In this document: one piece after another, positions 7,707 through 16,306 of the stretch | Numbering within the stretch: the first letter of the stretch is position 1 | How the letters are laid out: each line of letters begins with the position of its first letter | Assembly (NCBI GenBank): GCA_963934295.1 | Contig: CAWVXY010000018.1 | Location: 1-64,000, forward strand | Direction of reading: 5' to 3' | DNA from: Seribacter sp963934295 | GTDB taxonomy: Bacteria; Verrucomicrobiota; Verrucomicrobiia; Opitutales; Seribacteraceae | Length of the DNA stretch: 64,000 nt | Program-made: the position numbers and the translations under genes | The notes under the pieces: generated by a model | What the model saw: the letters and a program-made list of their open reading frames with translations, nothing else | The model's database searches: none | What the model was told of the DNA's origin: nothing

Positions 7707-8627
7707 TTACCTGCCCGAGTGAGTAGCTTTATCCTTCACCCAAGCAGGAACCGGGCGAAGATCACGAACAAGACCAAATATAGAAAGAAATTTGAGTCCG
7801 TAGTAAGTAAGATCGAATTCACCTTTAAAAAATCCTTGCCTGGCGGATCCCGGAAAGAAGTGATGATTGTTATGCCACCCTTCACCAAATGCAAATATTG
7901 CCACAATCCAATTGTTCCGGCTTTCATCATCGGTTTTAAAACGCCGAGTTCCGAATAAATGAGTGATTGAGTTAACCGCAAAAGTTGCATGGTAGAGCAG
8001 TATGGTTGGAACAAAAAATCCCCACATTAATGATTGCATATTGGATAATCCAGTTAGTTCAAAATACAGTGGAAATTCGGGAGCATAATAGCATAGAAAA
8101 CCAAGCATTATGAGCGGAATCCAATCATATCGGTTTAAAAATGTAAGTTCCTTAAATTTAACCAAATCGGGTATTTCTTTCAAAAAGGTGGGGACAGAAT
8201 ATTCAGTCATAAACCATAAAGTATGACTCCAGAAAAAGCTTCTTGTTTGTGGTGAATGAACATCTTTTTCCGTGTCTGAATGCCGGTGGTGCCGGCGATG
8301 ATGGGCTGCCCACCAAAGAGGACCACGCTGCCCAGAACTACAAGCAATAAAAGCACCAACGAACTGAAAAAGCCGCGAAGTTTTAAAAGTACGATGAGAA
8401 AAATATCGGTGATAAAAGGCGGTAATTGAAAACATACGTAAACTGTATGAAATCAAAGCAATTACAAGACACGGCCAAGTAACAGGGTAAAAGAAGGCAC
8501 AAAGGGCAAGGAGATGAATAATGATGTAGGGGAGACATCTAAACCATTCAACATTTCCCTCAGTGCCTTGAGGTTCATCGTTTATTTCAGGGGGTGGACA
8601 CACCCATTTAGATAGAGAAAATGACAT
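7707..8627 (-). CDS. Membrane acyl-CoA/acyl-lipid delta-9-type desaturase
   Basis: A 306-residue membrane di-iron desaturase. The three histidine boxes are clear: HRYFSH, HRRHH (in WWAAHHRRHHRHSD) and HNNHH (in GEGWHNNHHFFPGS). Four hydrophobic spans surround them. It would use oxygen and an electron donor to introduce a cis double bond into acyl chains, providing a substrate for the methyltransferases downstream. It starts two bases after the sigma-factor stop codon, so it is almost certainly co-transcribed with it. Confidence 0.92.
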   Translation of the reverse strand: MSFSLSKWVCPPPEINDEPQGTEGNVEWFRCLPYIIIHLLALCAFFYPVTWPCLVIALISYSLRMFSITAFYHRYFSHRTFKTSRLFQFVGAFIACSSGQRGPLWWAAHHRRHHRHSDTEKDVHSPQTRSFFWSHTLWFMTEYSVPTFLKEIPDLVKFKELTFLNRYDWIPLIMLGFLCYYAPEFPLYFELTGLSNMQSLMWGFFVPTILLYHATFAVNSITHLFGTRRFKTDDESRNNWIVAIFAFGEGWHNNHHFFPGSARQGFFKGEFDLTYYGLKFLSIFGLVRDLRPVPAWVKDKATHSGR

Positions 8628-8629
8628 AT

Positions 8630-9574
8630 TTACGTAGCTGGATCTAAAACGAGAGAGAGTTCTAATGGACTCATCTTAGTTTTACCACGTAAATCTGTAC
8701 TTACAAGCTGATCTAGTTTTCTAAAGTCGATTTTACCATTTTGGAGTAGAACGGCGCGAAGTTTTCTCAGGCCTAAAGACTCGAGTTGGCGAACCCGTTC
8801 GCCTGAAACATTCATGGAATCAGCAATATCGTCTAATTTCATTGATTCGCCTTTTTCCATACCAAATCGCATACTTAATACTTTTCTTTCCCGTTGATCG
8901 AGAAAGGAGAGAGCGACTCCTATATCGTCTGAGAGGGAACCATCCTCACGATAGGATTGATTTAACTCTTCCTCAGCTGTCATGAGGTCAGCCAAGGTGC
9001 TGTCAGTTTCATCATTGAGAGGTTCGTCGAGAGAGAGTGAACTGGTTGGTGCGAATTTTACCCGGTTGGTTAAATTACGATCCTGTCCCAAGGCAGTATT
9101 AACCTCGTCATCTGTTGGGTTTCTACCAAATTCGATCTGTAATTCTGATCTGATTTGTCCTTCTTTGCGTTTTCCTTGGGAAACATCATGCGGAACCGCA
9201 ACGGCTCCAGACATTTTACCAATCAATCTTTGAATACGCTGACGAATCCACCAAGCAGCATATGTGCTCAATTTAATACCACGAGTATAATCAAATTTAT
9301 CTAGAGCAACGACAAGTCCTTGAATACCCTCGGCCATGATATCCTCCATTTGTACATTGGTCTGGCGAAATTTGAGGGCAATGGAGGCCACTAATCTGAT
9401 ATGTCTTTCGATAAGTTCTTTCCTGGCCTCATCTGAACCTTGTGACATTTGCTCGAATAGTTTATCACACTCTTCCTTGGTTGGGGGAGCCATACGTGAA
9501 CGATCGGAAATAAATCTGCCCACTGGGTCAGGATTTTCATTTCTTGAGGTTGTTGGTGTATTTGGTTTTACCAT
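8630..9574 (-). CDS. Sigma-70 family RNA polymerase sigma factor (group 2/3-like)
   Basis: About 314 residues with conserved region 2 (LVASIALKFRQTNVQMEDI, then LDKFDYTRGIKLSTYAAWWI), region 3 and a region 4 helix-turn-helix (LDDIADSMNVSGERVRQLES). The YAAWWIRQRIQR block is RpoD/RpoS/RpoH-like rather than ECF. The acidic region 1.1 of RpoD is missing, so it is an alternative sigma factor. The ATG at 9574 is preferred; the frame extends upstream only to a TTG at 9649. It heads the lipid operon and probably directs the operon, possibly including itself. Confidence 0.9.
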   Translation of the reverse strand: MVKPNTPTTSRNENPDPVGRFISDRSRMAPPTKEECDKLFEQMSQGSDEARKELIERHIRLVASIALKFRQTNVQMEDIMAEGIQGLVVALDKFDYTRGIKLSTYAAWWIRQRIQRLIGKMSGAVAVPHDVSQGKRKEGQIRSELQIEFGRNPTDDEVNTALGQDRNLTNRVKFAPTSSLSLDEPLNDETDSTLADLMTAEEELNQSYREDGSLSDDIGVALSFLDQRERKVLSMRFGMEKGESMKLDDIADSMNVSGERVRQLESLGLRKLRAVLLQNGKIDFRKLDQLVSTDLRGKTKMSPLELSLVLDPAT

Positions 9575-9749
9575 TATGCAAAGTATAACGAAGGAATTGA
9601 GTGGAGAGATCATTGAAAATGTATTTTTTTTGAATCGTTTTAATTTCAAACGATAAAACCCGCTTAAAATTCAAAACTTATATGTTCATATGGATAAAAG
9701 TTTGTCCTTTTCCTTCTTTAGGAATCAGATGATTGAGAAGTAATTAAAA
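9575..9749. promoter_or_regulatory. Divergent intergenic region between the sigma-factor operon and nuclease-ligase genes
   Basis: This AT-rich spacer must hold promoters for both transcription units. The most regular element is a short inverted repeat ATATG-TT-CATAT at 9680-9691. I could not assign -35 or -10 boxes confidently, which may reflect use of alternative sigma factors. Part of the spacer (9575-9649) is also open in the sigma-factor frame. Confidence 0.35.
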
Positions 9750-10742
9750 ATGGAAAATAATATACTCACCATTCGAAAAGAGGGATTATATTGCGAAGCA
9801 GGAGATTTTTATGTCGATCCACGCGGTAGGGTGGAACGGGCCATTATAACTCATGCTCATAGCGACCATGCTCGTGCAGGGCACAGAAATTACCTTTGTT
9901 CGGATCCATGTAAGGCATTACTCCAAGTAAGAATCGGGCAAAAAAGCCCAATTGAATCTATTCCATTCGGCCAAGAGCAGTTGATTGGGGAAGCCCGGGT
10001 CTCTTTCCATCCGGCGGGGCATATTTTAGGGTCGGCTCAGATAAGAATTGAAGTGGGGGGATATGTCTGGGTGGTAAGCGGGGATTATAAGCCCCAGTCT
10101 GATAAAACCTGCGAAACTTTTGAATTGGTTTCCTGTCATGGGTTTATATCCGAATGTACTTTTGGGCTGCCGGTTTATAAGTGGCAACCGGAAGGCGAGA
10201 TTCACCATCAGATAAATCACTGGTGGGAAAAAAACAAAACGGATGGCCTGGGATCACTGTTATTTGCATATTCTCTAGGCAAAGCTCAGCGCGTTTTAGC
10301 CGGACTTGATCCTTCCATTGGCCCGATTTACGCTCATTCTGCAGTACATTCTTTCCTTGATCATTATAAAAATGCGGGCGTTGTTTTGCCCGATGTCAAA
10401 AAAGTGGACAAAGAAAAAGATTTTACGGGAGCCATGGTTATCGCCCCTCCTGCAGTAGAGGATAGCAGTTGGACAAAGAAATTTAGACAGGTGAAACGTG
10501 GTTTTGCATCGGGATGGATGGCTATAAGGGGGCCACGTCGAAGAAAGAATTTGGATCGTGGGTTTGTCCTTTCCGATCATGCGGATTGGGCCGGTTTAAT
10601 CGATGTGATTACAGGAACCGGAGCAGAAACGGTTAAGGTGACCCATGGAAATGGAGACGCACTAAGTAGATTCCTTCAAGAGAAAGGTGTAAATGCATCG
10701 GTTTTGAACGAGTCCAGTTTCCGGGGAGAGGAATTGGATTGA
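9750..10742 (+). CDS. Ligase-associated metallo-beta-lactamase-fold DNA exonuclease
   Basis: A 330-residue protein with the MBL/beta-CASP metal motif THAHSDHARAGH (about residues 33-44), a later HPAGHILGSAQIRIE block, and the C-terminal FVLSDHADWAGLID. This pattern matches the ligase-associated DNA exonuclease family (COG1236-like). The next gene, an ATP-dependent DNA ligase, begins within its stop codon. In many bacteria this pair belongs to a four-gene set with an Lhr-like helicase and a phosphoesterase. Those two are not adjacent here. A role in end processing during DNA repair is inferred. Confidence 0.9.
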   Translation: MENNILTIRKEGLYCEAGDFYVDPRGRVERAIITHAHSDHARAGHRNYLCSDPCKALLQVRIGQKSPIESIPFGQEQLIGEARVSFHPAGHILGSAQIRIEVGGYVWVVSGDYKPQSDKTCETFELVSCHGFISECTFGLPVYKWQPEGEIHHQINHWWEKNKTDGLGSLLFAYSLGKAQRVLAGLDPSIGPIYAHSAVHSFLDHYKNAGVVLPDVKKVDKEKDFTGAMVIAPPAVEDSSWTKKFRQVKRGFASGWMAIRGPRRRKNLDRGFVLSDHADWAGLIDVITGTGAETVKVTHGNGDALSRFLQEKGVNASVLNESSFRGEELD

Positions 10743-12394
10743 GGGAATTTTCGCAACTTTTTCATGACTTGGATGAGTCCACTAAAACGAATGATCGAAT
10801 TGATCAATTGGTAAAATACCTGTTGGAGGCATCTCCGGAAGATTCAATTTGGGTCTGTTGGTTTTTAGCGGGTAATCGGATTAAAGGTGCAATTAAAACC
10901 TCGGAACTGCGTACTTTTGCTTCGGAGCGGAGTGGTCTTCCGCAATGGTTGCTTGAGGAATGTCATGATCGGGTGGGCGATTTAGCCGAGACTATTTCCC
11001 TACTCGTTGCAACGGAAGGGAGTGGAGAAATATTAAGTTTATCTGAATGGATCATTAAATTTATTGAACCGATGATTGGGATGGATACCGAGGAAAGGAG
11101 AGAAAATATTTTTAGAGTTTGGGACTTTCTGGGTGAACAAGATTTTTTGCCTTTTCATAAATTACTCACCGGTGGATTTCGAATGGGTGTTTCCAAAGGT
11201 AATCTATGCAAGGCTCTTGCACGGGTAGGAGGAGTACAGCCCGCCATTATTGCCCAACGCCTAACGGGTAACTGGTCGCCCAAAACTTTAAGCTTGGAGG
11301 GAATCCTGAATCCCGGTGATGATGAGGATCGATTATGCCAACCTTTTCCGTTTTGTCTGGCGAATCCTCTGCAGGAAGAAGCCGAGAATTTGGGCAGGCT
11401 TGAAGATTGGCAAGTGGAATGGAAATGGGATGGTATTCGGGCACAATTAATTAATCGTGGAGGGACTTGTATGATTTGGTCGAGGGGGGATGAATCTGTG
11501 GGGCATTCCTTTCCTGAAGTTATGAATGCGGGTAAATGGCTTCCCGGTGATCTTTGTATGGATGGAGAAATTCTTGCCTGGGGCCAGGATGGACTACGCT
11601 CTTTTTCGCGTCTTCAGGCAAGGCTCGGGAGGAAAGAACCGGGGCCGACCATCCTGAAGAGGGAACCCGTCCGTTTTCAAGCCTACGATCTTTTGCGACT
11701 GGATGGAATGGATATGAGAAAGGTCTCGCTTGAAGAAAGAAGGAAGAAGTTGGAAGCGATCCTTTCGTCTCTACCTCCAGATTTCCCAATCGGATTGTCT
11801 CCTCTTGTTGAGGAGAAATCATGGGCAAGTTTAAGGAAGCTCCGCGAAGAATCGCGTAATCGGGGAGTCGAGGGCTTTATGCTTAAGAAAAAAGATTCGT
11901 CTTTCGAATCTGGACGGGTCAAGGGATGCTGGTATAAATGGAAAGTTGATCCTTATTTGGCCGATATGGTTGTGGTCAGCGCCCAGCTTGGACATGGGAA
12001 ACGATCCAATTTATATTCTGATTACTCGCTTGCGGTCTGGGATGAGCAAGGTGAACTGGTAACCGTGGCCAAAGCGTATTCCGGATTAAGTGATAATGAA
12101 ATTGAAAAAGTCGACCGGTTTGTGCGTAAGAATATAACCGGGAAATTCGGGCCGGTTCGTTCAGTTAAACCGAATCTGGTATTTGAAATCGCTTTTGAAG
12201 GAGTCCGTTCTTCAGGGCGGCATAAATCGGGTGTGGCTTTAAGATTCCCCCGTATTAATCGTTGGCGAACGGATAAAAAGATTGAGGATGCGGATACGCT
12301 TGAAATAATACGTGGGTTTACCGGGATAAAAGAAGAAACAAAAATGGCGGATGGTACCAAGGTGGATCAGGAAGGTAACCTGCTACTCTTCTAA
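10739..12394 (+). CDS. ATP-dependent DNA ligase, exonuclease-associated type
   Basis: A 551-residue ligase. It starts at TTG (10739), sharing four bases (TTGA) with the exonuclease stop; no better start is seen. An N-terminal DNA-binding domain is followed by the adenylation motif EWKWDGIRAQ, with the AMP-acceptor Lys at about 229. Motif III-like ICMDGEILAW/LCMDGEILAW, motif IV EGFMLKK and motif V YLADMVVVSA-like segments follow, and an OB domain closes the protein. It seals nicks using ATP and lacks the LigD polymerase and nuclease domains. Relatives are implicated in repair of crosslinks and other damage, consistent with the repair-rich surroundings. Confidence 0.93.
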   Translation: MREFSQLFHDLDESTKTNDRIDQLVKYLLEASPEDSIWVCWFLAGNRIKGAIKTSELRTFASERSGLPQWLLEECHDRVGDLAETISLLVATEGSGEILSLSEWIIKFIEPMIGMDTEERRENIFRVWDFLGEQDFLPFHKLLTGGFRMGVSKGNLCKALARVGGVQPAIIAQRLTGNWSPKTLSLEGILNPGDDEDRLCQPFPFCLANPLQEEAENLGRLEDWQVEWKWDGIRAQLINRGGTCMIWSRGDESVGHSFPEVMNAGKWLPGDLCMDGEILAWGQDGLRSFSRLQARLGRKEPGPTILKREPVRFQAYDLLRLDGMDMRKVSLEERRKKLEAILSSLPPDFPIGLSPLVEEKSWASLRKLREESRNRGVEGFMLKKKDSSFESGRVKGCWYKWKVDPYLADMVVVSAQLGHGKRSNLYSDYSLAVWDEQGELVTVAKAYSGLSDNEIEKVDRFVRKNITGKFGPVRSVKPNLVFEIAFEGVRSSGRHKSGVALRFPRINRWRTDKKIEDADTLEIIRGFTGIKEETKMADGTKVDQEGNLLLF

Positions 12395-12428
12395 AAGAAT
12401 CCAAACCGTAAATTTTGTAAATTCAGTC

Positions 12429-13994
12429 TTAGGCGGATTTCAGGCGTGAGAGACTATTTTTAAACCGGGCAAGGTTATCTTTGGCACTTTGTTTTCTATC
12501 CACCATTGGATTTGGATAATCTTTACCGATCATACAGTTGGAATCTACCTGAATTTTCTCAGGTGCCAAGTGGGGTTCGTAGATGTACTTGGGTGGGAAA
12601 TCTTTTAACTCAGGGACCCAGTATTTTATAAAATCAGCAGTTTCTGCCTCTACATTAAGGCTGGATTTTCCATCCGGGCATGGATTGTAGAGTCTGAAGT
12701 AGGGCATGGAGAAAGGAGCTACTCCGGCCAGCCATAACCAATTTCCATTGTTTAATGCCCAGTCACTGTCGAGGAGTTTCCGGTCAAATACATCCCTTCC
12801 AAATTTCCAGTTTTGCCAGAGTTGTCCACGGGTCAGAAAACAGGAGACTGCATGTCTGGCCAAGTGGTGCATCCAACCAGTGGTATGGAGTTGTCTCATC
12901 ATGGCATCGATTAAGGGAAATCCAGTCTGTCCCTTTTCCCATGCCTCCATTTTTTTCTGATCGAAGTCCCCCCATTCAATTGCTTTGCACATTTCATTGG
13001 ATTGATCCTCATCCCAATGCTCCACGCTTCTTGATAATAGGTAGAACATTTCCCTGAACATCAATTGACCGTGTAAGGATTCAGGCGGTTGTGAATGGGC
13101 ACCCTGACGTTGGCATTTTTCACATTCCTTCCATAATTTTCGGACCGATATGCAACCCACACTTAAATACGGTGACAAACCCGTGGTGCTGGGCTCCATG
13201 GGCTCACCCGTTTGGTTGGTCGAGATAGTTTTGGGTTTCCTAAAGGTGTTTACATAATCCGTTTGCCCGGAAACTTTCTTTTTCAATCTGTCCAGTGCTT
13301 CGGTTTCCCCCCCGGGGAAATAAGATTTTACAGACATGATATCTGTCTTCACTTCCCGGGAGATCTGCGTGGACAACTCTTCCATTGATAACGATTGGAC
13401 ATTGGCGATTTGAGGTAAAGGTTTGATTTTACCCGGTGCAGGAATGGGGTCCTCAATTTGGTAAAACCCATGTTCATCTTTATCAAAATGCGAAGAAAAT
13501 ATTCGATCGATATCTTTCATCGATTTTGGATTTCGGTAATCGGTTGAAGAGACTGTATTTTCCACATCAAGAATAGTCTGAAAGGCACTGAATGATTGAA
13601 TCCGTATCGATGCATTTTTTTCCTCAAGTGCTTTTTGCAGGGAGGATAAATTTTTCCGATCCCAAGGTTCGGAGCAGTATTCGCAGTTGATGGAATGAAA
13701 AGTTTGACCGAGTTGATCGGCAATATTTTCAAAAATTACATTCGGATTACCCTGCAGAATAAATAACCTACTCCCGTACTTGGAGGAAAGCTGGTGGTCG
13801 AGGTCGGATAAACTTTCGATTAAAAAGCGTAGTCGATTAGGGCTCCATTTTTGATAATTTTCTCCGAGCGTATCGGGATCAAGTATATAGAGCGGTAAAA
13901 TCGAATCGATATTTTCGTTTTCACAGGCAGCAGTAAGTGCTGGATTATCATGCAGGCGCAACGATTTTCGAAACCATATAACGGAGGTTTTCAT
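12429..13994 (-). CDS. Cryptochrome/photolyase of the animal (6-4) type
   Basis: A 521-residue photolyase. The N-terminal antenna domain starts VIWFRKSLRLHDNPAL, and the FAD domain includes GLSPYLSVGCIS and TGFPLIDAMMRQLHTTGWMH. The block HHLARHAVSCFLTRG, then LLDSDWALNNGNWLWL and the late FPPKYIYEP, closely follow animal cryptochromes and (6-4) photolyases rather than class I CPD enzymes. H377 and H381 (HLARH) match the two catalytic histidines of (6-4) photolyases. It probably repairs (6-4) photoproducts with blue light; a photoreceptor role is possible. It follows the CPD photolyase gene by 64 bases. Confidence 0.88.
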   Translation of the reverse strand: MKTSVIWFRKSLRLHDNPALTAACENENIDSILPLYILDPDTLGENYQKWSPNRLRFLIESLSDLDHQLSSKYGSRLFILQGNPNVIFENIADQLGQTFHSINCEYCSEPWDRKNLSSLQKALEEKNASIRIQSFSAFQTILDVENTVSSTDYRNPKSMKDIDRIFSSHFDKDEHGFYQIEDPIPAPGKIKPLPQIANVQSLSMEELSTQISREVKTDIMSVKSYFPGGETEALDRLKKKVSGQTDYVNTFRKPKTISTNQTGEPMEPSTTGLSPYLSVGCISVRKLWKECEKCQRQGAHSQPPESLHGQLMFREMFYLLSRSVEHWDEDQSNEMCKAIEWGDFDQKKMEAWEKGQTGFPLIDAMMRQLHTTGWMHHLARHAVSCFLTRGQLWQNWKFGRDVFDRKLLDSDWALNNGNWLWLAGVAPFSMPYFRLYNPCPDGKSSLNVEAETADFIKYWVPELKDFPPKYIYEPHLAPEKIQVDSNCMIGKDYPNPMVDRKQSAKDNLARFKNSLSRLKSA

Positions 13995-14058
13995 GGACGG
14001 TGGGTAAGAAGTAAGAGGTCAGAAAAACAGGGAAATAGTATTTAAAAATTCCCCTTAA

Positions 14059-15519
14059 TTAGGGTTCCTTAATTGAAGCAAGAGCTTCGAGTGCACGGGC
14101 ACGGCCTTCCTTATGATTCACACAGGGATGGGGATAATTATTACCCAAAAAAACATCACTCACCAGCAAAAGATCAGGTGGGGCTTCCCAGGGTTTAAAT
14201 ATCCATTTCCCGGGCAATTCTTTTAGACTGGGAATCCATTTTCGGGCATATTCTCCTTTGCCATCAAATTTTTCTCCCTGCGTGATTGGATTGAAAATCC
14301 GGAAGTAGGGTGCCGCATCAGCTCCGCAACCCGCTGCCCATTGCCAACCCTGCGTGTTACTGGCGAGGTCGGCATCCACTAATGTATCCCAAAACCATCG
14401 TGCTCCATCCTGCCAGGAAATAAGCAGGTGTTTTACCAGGAATGAGGCAACCACCATGCGCACCCGGTTGTGCATCCATCCAGTTTCATAGAGTTGCCTC
14501 ATTCCGGCATCCACCATCGGATATCCGGTGTTTCCAAACTGCCATGCATGAAGGGACTTTTGATCATTAAGCCAAGGAAAAGTAGAATATTTTTCCCGAA
14601 GGGGTTGATCGGCAATATGGGGAAAGTTATAAAGTAGCTGGTAGGAAAATTCGCGCCAGCCAATTTCAACGAGGTATTTATTTTCACCCCGATGTCCACC
14701 TTCATTGTCCGCGGTGAGAACGGCTTGGCAAATTTGCCTCGGACTTACCAGTCCCCAAGCGAGATAGGGAGATAATCGGGAAGTTCCGTCTTTGGAGGGG
14801 ATATTTCTTGCCGTGGCGTAGGATCGGGTGATCACTTCGGCAGTTCGTTGAATAAGTTTGTGGGCCGCTTTTTCTGAAACATCCCAGTGTTCGGAAAGTT
14901 TTAAATGCCAGTCGTGATCGGGTAAAAGTTCCAACTCATCAAGACCCACTTCATCCGATTTAAGGTTGGAAAAAGATAAGGTCTTTAAGGAATACTTGGC
15001 TGGTTCCCGATAGATACCCGCCCGTGATTTTCGCCAATATGGAGTGAATACTTGAAAGGGTCGTCCGGATCCATTTTTTACTTCCCAAGGTTCCTGTAAT
15101 AAACTGGTGTTGAATGATTCCAGGGAGACGGACCTATCTGTAAAAGCCGTTTCCACTACCTGCTCAGTGGCTCGTCCTGCCGGGTCGTAGGTTCTACCAA
15201 AGTAAAGGGTATCTGCTTCCAAATCTTCAGCCAGTCGGGGCAGGATTTCTTCTGCTTTTCCTTTTTTTAAAATGAGGGAACCACCTAGATCTTCTATATC
15301 CTTGCCCAAACTGGCAAGTGCTTGATGGAGCCACCAACGAGCGGCTGCACCCGGGCTCCATGCACCCCCTTCCTCCTTATTCCAGATGTAAACCGGGATG
15401 ATTTCTTTTCCCGATTTTAATGCGGCTTCCAAGCATGGATTATCGGCTAATCTTAGATCCTTCCTGAACCAAACCAGAGCCCGTCCACCAGTTGGAATAG
15501 AGGATGAATCAGCGATCAT
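14059..15519 (-). CDS. phrB: Deoxyribodipyrimidine (CPD class I) photolyase
   Basis: A 486-residue class I photolyase, near the E. coli length. The antenna domain begins ALVWFRKDLRLADNPCLEAA. The FAD domain has SRLSPYLAWGLVSPRQI, EIGWREFSYQLL and YPMVDAGMRQLYETGWMHNR. The class I signature WMHNRVRMVVASFLVKHLL and the following DADLASNTQGWQWAAG are intact. It splits cyclobutane pyrimidine dimers using blue/near-UV light and FADH-. It overlaps the upstream SDR gene by 11 bases and precedes the (6-4)-type enzyme, so both photolyases are likely co-transcribed. Confidence 0.95.
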   Translation of the reverse strand: MIADSSSIPTGGRALVWFRKDLRLADNPCLEAALKSGKEIIPVYIWNKEEGGAWSPGAAARWWLHQALASLGKDIEDLGGSLILKKGKAEEILPRLAEDLEADTLYFGRTYDPAGRATEQVVETAFTDRSVSLESFNTSLLQEPWEVKNGSGRPFQVFTPYWRKSRAGIYREPAKYSLKTLSFSNLKSDEVGLDELELLPDHDWHLKLSEHWDVSEKAAHKLIQRTAEVITRSYATARNIPSKDGTSRLSPYLAWGLVSPRQICQAVLTADNEGGHRGENKYLVEIGWREFSYQLLYNFPHIADQPLREKYSTFPWLNDQKSLHAWQFGNTGYPMVDAGMRQLYETGWMHNRVRMVVASFLVKHLLISWQDGARWFWDTLVDADLASNTQGWQWAAGCGADAAPYFRIFNPITQGEKFDGKGEYARKWIPSLKELPGKWIFKPWEAPPDLLLVSDVFLGNNYPHPCVNHKEGRARALEALASIKEP

Positions 15520-16225
15520 TAAGGCGAATATTGGACAGTCCGGAGTCTACCTTGAGAATTTGTCCGGTAATTGATTTGGCGGCGGATGAATGGAGGAAAG
15601 AAATCGTTCCGGCAATCTCCTCCACTGCGGGGATTGCTTTTAACGGATGTTTGTTTTCAATTAAGGGAATCATTTTATCTCCACCGACCATACCTAAACC
15701 CATTTCGGTGGGTGTCAAGGTTGGTGCCACCACATTGACCCGTACTTTGGGAGCCAAGTCAGCGGCGAGGGCAATGGCGAATCCCTCCAACCCTGATTTC
15801 GCGGCTGATATCGCACAATGGCTGGGCAGGCCAGTGGTTGCGGCTACTGAAGAAATAAAGACCACTGAACCTTCGAGCCGCGGGAGCAGTGCCTGGATCA
15901 AAGTAAAAGCATCCAATACACTAGTTTGGTAAGCCTCGAGCATTTGTTCGGGTTTTAATCGTTTGATCGGCCCGAGTATTACTTTTCCTGGACAGAATGT
16001 GAGGGCATTTATTGTTTCAGGTAGTTGATCCAGAAATGCCTCCGGTTCTGCTGCATTTCCTGTTATCCAATTACACCCTGTAATAGGTTCAGTCGGAGAC
16101 GTTCTTGACAGTGCGGTCACACGGTGCCCGTTATGTATGGATTGATCAACTAATGACCGGCCAATTCCTCGGGATGCCCCGACAATAAAATGAGTGAGAG
16201 AGTTTTGTTTGTTTAATGGATCCAC
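15509..16225 (-). CDS. SDR-family protein lacking the usual catalytic tyrosine
   Basis: A short-chain dehydrogenase/reductase with the cofactor motif FIVGASRGIGRSL, a TFCPGKV segment in place of NNAG, and the C-terminal GTISFLHSSAAKSITGQILK. The active site reads HCAISAAKSG: the Lys is present but the position of the YxxxK tyrosine is Ile. The open frame reaches a TTG at 16306, but that would leave four bases to the divergent umuD gene, so the GTG at 16225 is proposed (238 residues); the start is uncertain. It overlaps phrB and may serve pterin or another photolyase-linked metabolism, a guess from context. Confidence 0.82.
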   Translation of the reverse strand: MDPLNKQNSLTHFIVGASRGIGRSLVDQSIHNGHRVTALSRTSPTEPITGCNWITGNAAEPEAFLDQLPETINALTFCPGKVILGPIKRLKPEQMLEAYQTSVLDAFTLIQALLPRLEGSVVFISSVAATTGLPSHCAISAAKSGLEGFAIALAADLAPKVRVNVVAPTLTPTEMGLGMVGGDKMIPLIENKHPLKAIPAVEEIAGTISFLHSSAAKSITGQILKVDSGLSNIRLNDR

Positions 16226-16283
16226 ATCAATATATCGTTGATTTGAGTTTTTCAGATCACATTTGATCTCCTTTCTTGCTTTT

Positions 16284-16306
16284 TTGAAAATTGTAACATA
16301 TTTCAA
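16284..16306. promoter_or_regulatory. 23-bp dyad, candidate damage-response operator
   Basis: Arms TTGAAAATTGT and ACATATTTCAA flank a central A at 16295. Nine of eleven positions are symmetric, with TTGAAA/TTTCAA outer and TGT/ACA inner half-sites. It ends four bases before the umuD-like ATG and lies between divergent genes, so a bound repressor could control both umuDC and the SDR-photolyase unit. LexA is the obvious candidate, but I do not know the LexA motif of this organism. It overlaps where a promoter must lie. Confidence 0.5.

Noticed and set aside
16226..16306. Longer SDR start at the TTG at 16306.
   Set aside because: It would leave four bases between divergent starts and place coding sequence over the dyad. 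The extra residues are not SDR-like.
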